DNA of 64,000 bases. Origin: Flagellimonas myxillae (lineage in GTDB: Bacteria; Bacteroidota; Bacteroidia; Flavobacteriales; Flavobacteriaceae). The DNA lies in contig NZ_JAMFLY010000001.1 in assembly GCF_023502235.1 (NCBI RefSeq), forward strand, positions 248,001 through 312,000, given 5' to 3'. Positions 63,461 to 64,000 of this stretch are shown here, piece after piece; the stretch's first letter is position 1, and each line of letters begins with the position of its first letter. The translations under genes were made by a program, and so were the position numbers. The notes beneath the pieces were generated by a model. That model had not been told where the DNA came from, did no database searches, and saw only the letters and a list, made by a program, of their open reading frames with translations.

Positions 63461-64000
63461 TTAAAAGTCGGTATCTAGGTTGATGTAATCCAGAAATTCC
63501 CTTCTAACAGCTTCTTCCTTGAATTTTCCACCATATTCGGCCGTAACCGTGCTGCTCTCAATGTCACGGATTCCCCGTGAATTCACACATAGGTGCTTGG
63601 CATCGATAACACATGCAACGTCTTTCGTACCCAGTACTTGCTGAAGCTCCTTCACAATTTGGATGTTCATGCGTTCCTGGACTTGTGGACGTTTCGCAAA
63701 ATAGTCGACTATACGGTTCATTTTGGAAAGACCTACCACTGTTCCGTTGGAAATGTACGCGATATGGGCCCTCCCGATGATGGGTAGCAAGTGGTGCTCA
63801 CAGGTGGAATAGACCACAATGTTCTTTTCCACCAACATTTCGCCATACTTGTACTTGTTTTTAAAGGTGGAGGACTTCGGTTTTCTTTTGGGATGAAGGC
63901 CGCTAAAAATCTCCTTGACGAACATTTTCGCCACCCTTTTTGGGGTGCCGTTCAAGCTATCATCATCCAGGTCTAGACCCAAGGTCAGCATAATTTCCCG
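63461..64000 (-). CDS. folE: GTP cyclohydrolase I, 5' end outside window
   Basis: At least 179 residues; the frame stays open to the right edge (the codons before the Met at 63991 read R-E-I), and FolE homologues have about 40 more residues, so the true start is outside. Active-site motifs: [19 protein letters not shown] with the zinc Cys and His, [37 protein letters not shown] with the second zinc Cys, and [10 protein letters not shown]. It makes dihydroneopterin triphosphate from GTP, the first step to folate. It heads, within the window, the long minus-strand run. Confidence 0.97.
   Translation of the reverse strand, partial: REIMLTLGLDLDDDSLNGTPKRVAKMFVKEIFSGLHPKRKPKSSTFKNKYKYGEMLVEKNIVVYSTCEHHLLPIIGRAHIAYISNGTVVGLSKMNRIVDYFAKRPQVQERMNIQIVKELQQVLGTKDVACVIDAKHLCVNSRGIRDIESSTVTAEYGGKFKEEAVRREFLDYINLDTDF

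Overview
The window is chromosomal DNA of a marine-type member of the Flavobacteriaceae (Bacteroidetes); the gene set resembles Muricauda/Allomuricauda relatives, but the genus is an inference. The signs are Bacteroidetes -7 boxes (TAnnTTTG) instead of Shine-Dalgarno sites, a fused SecDF, DUF5723, DUF6588 and DUF2911 proteins, many short lipoprotein or OM-barrel signal peptides, a tmRNA whose tag ends in NYALAA, and the folE-cysS-yidD-lgt order. No rRNA or tRNA gene, CRISPR array, transposase or integrase was seen.

Region 1-13,750 (all minus strand) is a block of surface and exported proteins with its own regulators. Operon A (5621 down to 1) encodes a tiny LuxR-type HTH protein, a DUF5723 OM protein, a Cys-rich lipoprotein and a very large beta-propeller/leucine-rich secreted protein that runs off the left edge. 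Operon B (10183 down to 6297) encodes a 1008-aa lipoprotein with ASH-like repeats and a coiled-coil secreted protein. Between them lies a second, paralogous LuxR-type gene. Operon C (13666 down to 10381) encodes an OM barrel protein, an unknown protein and a membrane-anchored TPR-LytTR regulator. Two pairs of palindromes tie these together: a NarL-like TACCCA-N4-TGGGTA dyad sits exactly 20 nt upstream of the -7 element of operons A and B, and a TGTCGTG-N5-CACGACA palindrome lies in front of luxR2 and operon C. This is my best candidate for an undescribed, coordinately controlled cell-surface system.

Region 13,900-17,200 is accessory DNA around ssrA (tmRNA): an XRE-type regulator, a putative AbiC-like abortive infection protein, a DUF2188 protein, a GIY-YIG nuclease gene bracketed by two 42-bp direct repeats directly beside the 3' end of ssrA, a 66-bp tandem repeat next to the ssrA promoter and a REP-like hairpin.

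Region 17,200-29,000 is mostly metabolic and housekeeping: a saccharopine/lysine-dehydrogenase-like enzyme, a PHP phosphoesterase, creD with a Coq4-like gene and a winged-helix regulator module (two copies of a shared operator), a transglutaminase, kdsA, typA, a ROK glucokinase and an FtsE-like ATPase. Region 29,000-45,800 holds a TPR/OM-barrel pair, AraC regulators, a double alpha/beta-hydrolase lipoprotein, twin OmpA proteins, an amidohydrolase, asnB and a PagL-like lipid A deacylase. Region 46,000-64,000 contains gyrB, a large esterase, mdh, secDF and a long minus-strand run folE-cysS-yidD-lgt-DUF192-GNAT-ABC-DinB-GNAT-TfoX-like. Clear hairpin terminators close several of the convergent pairs.
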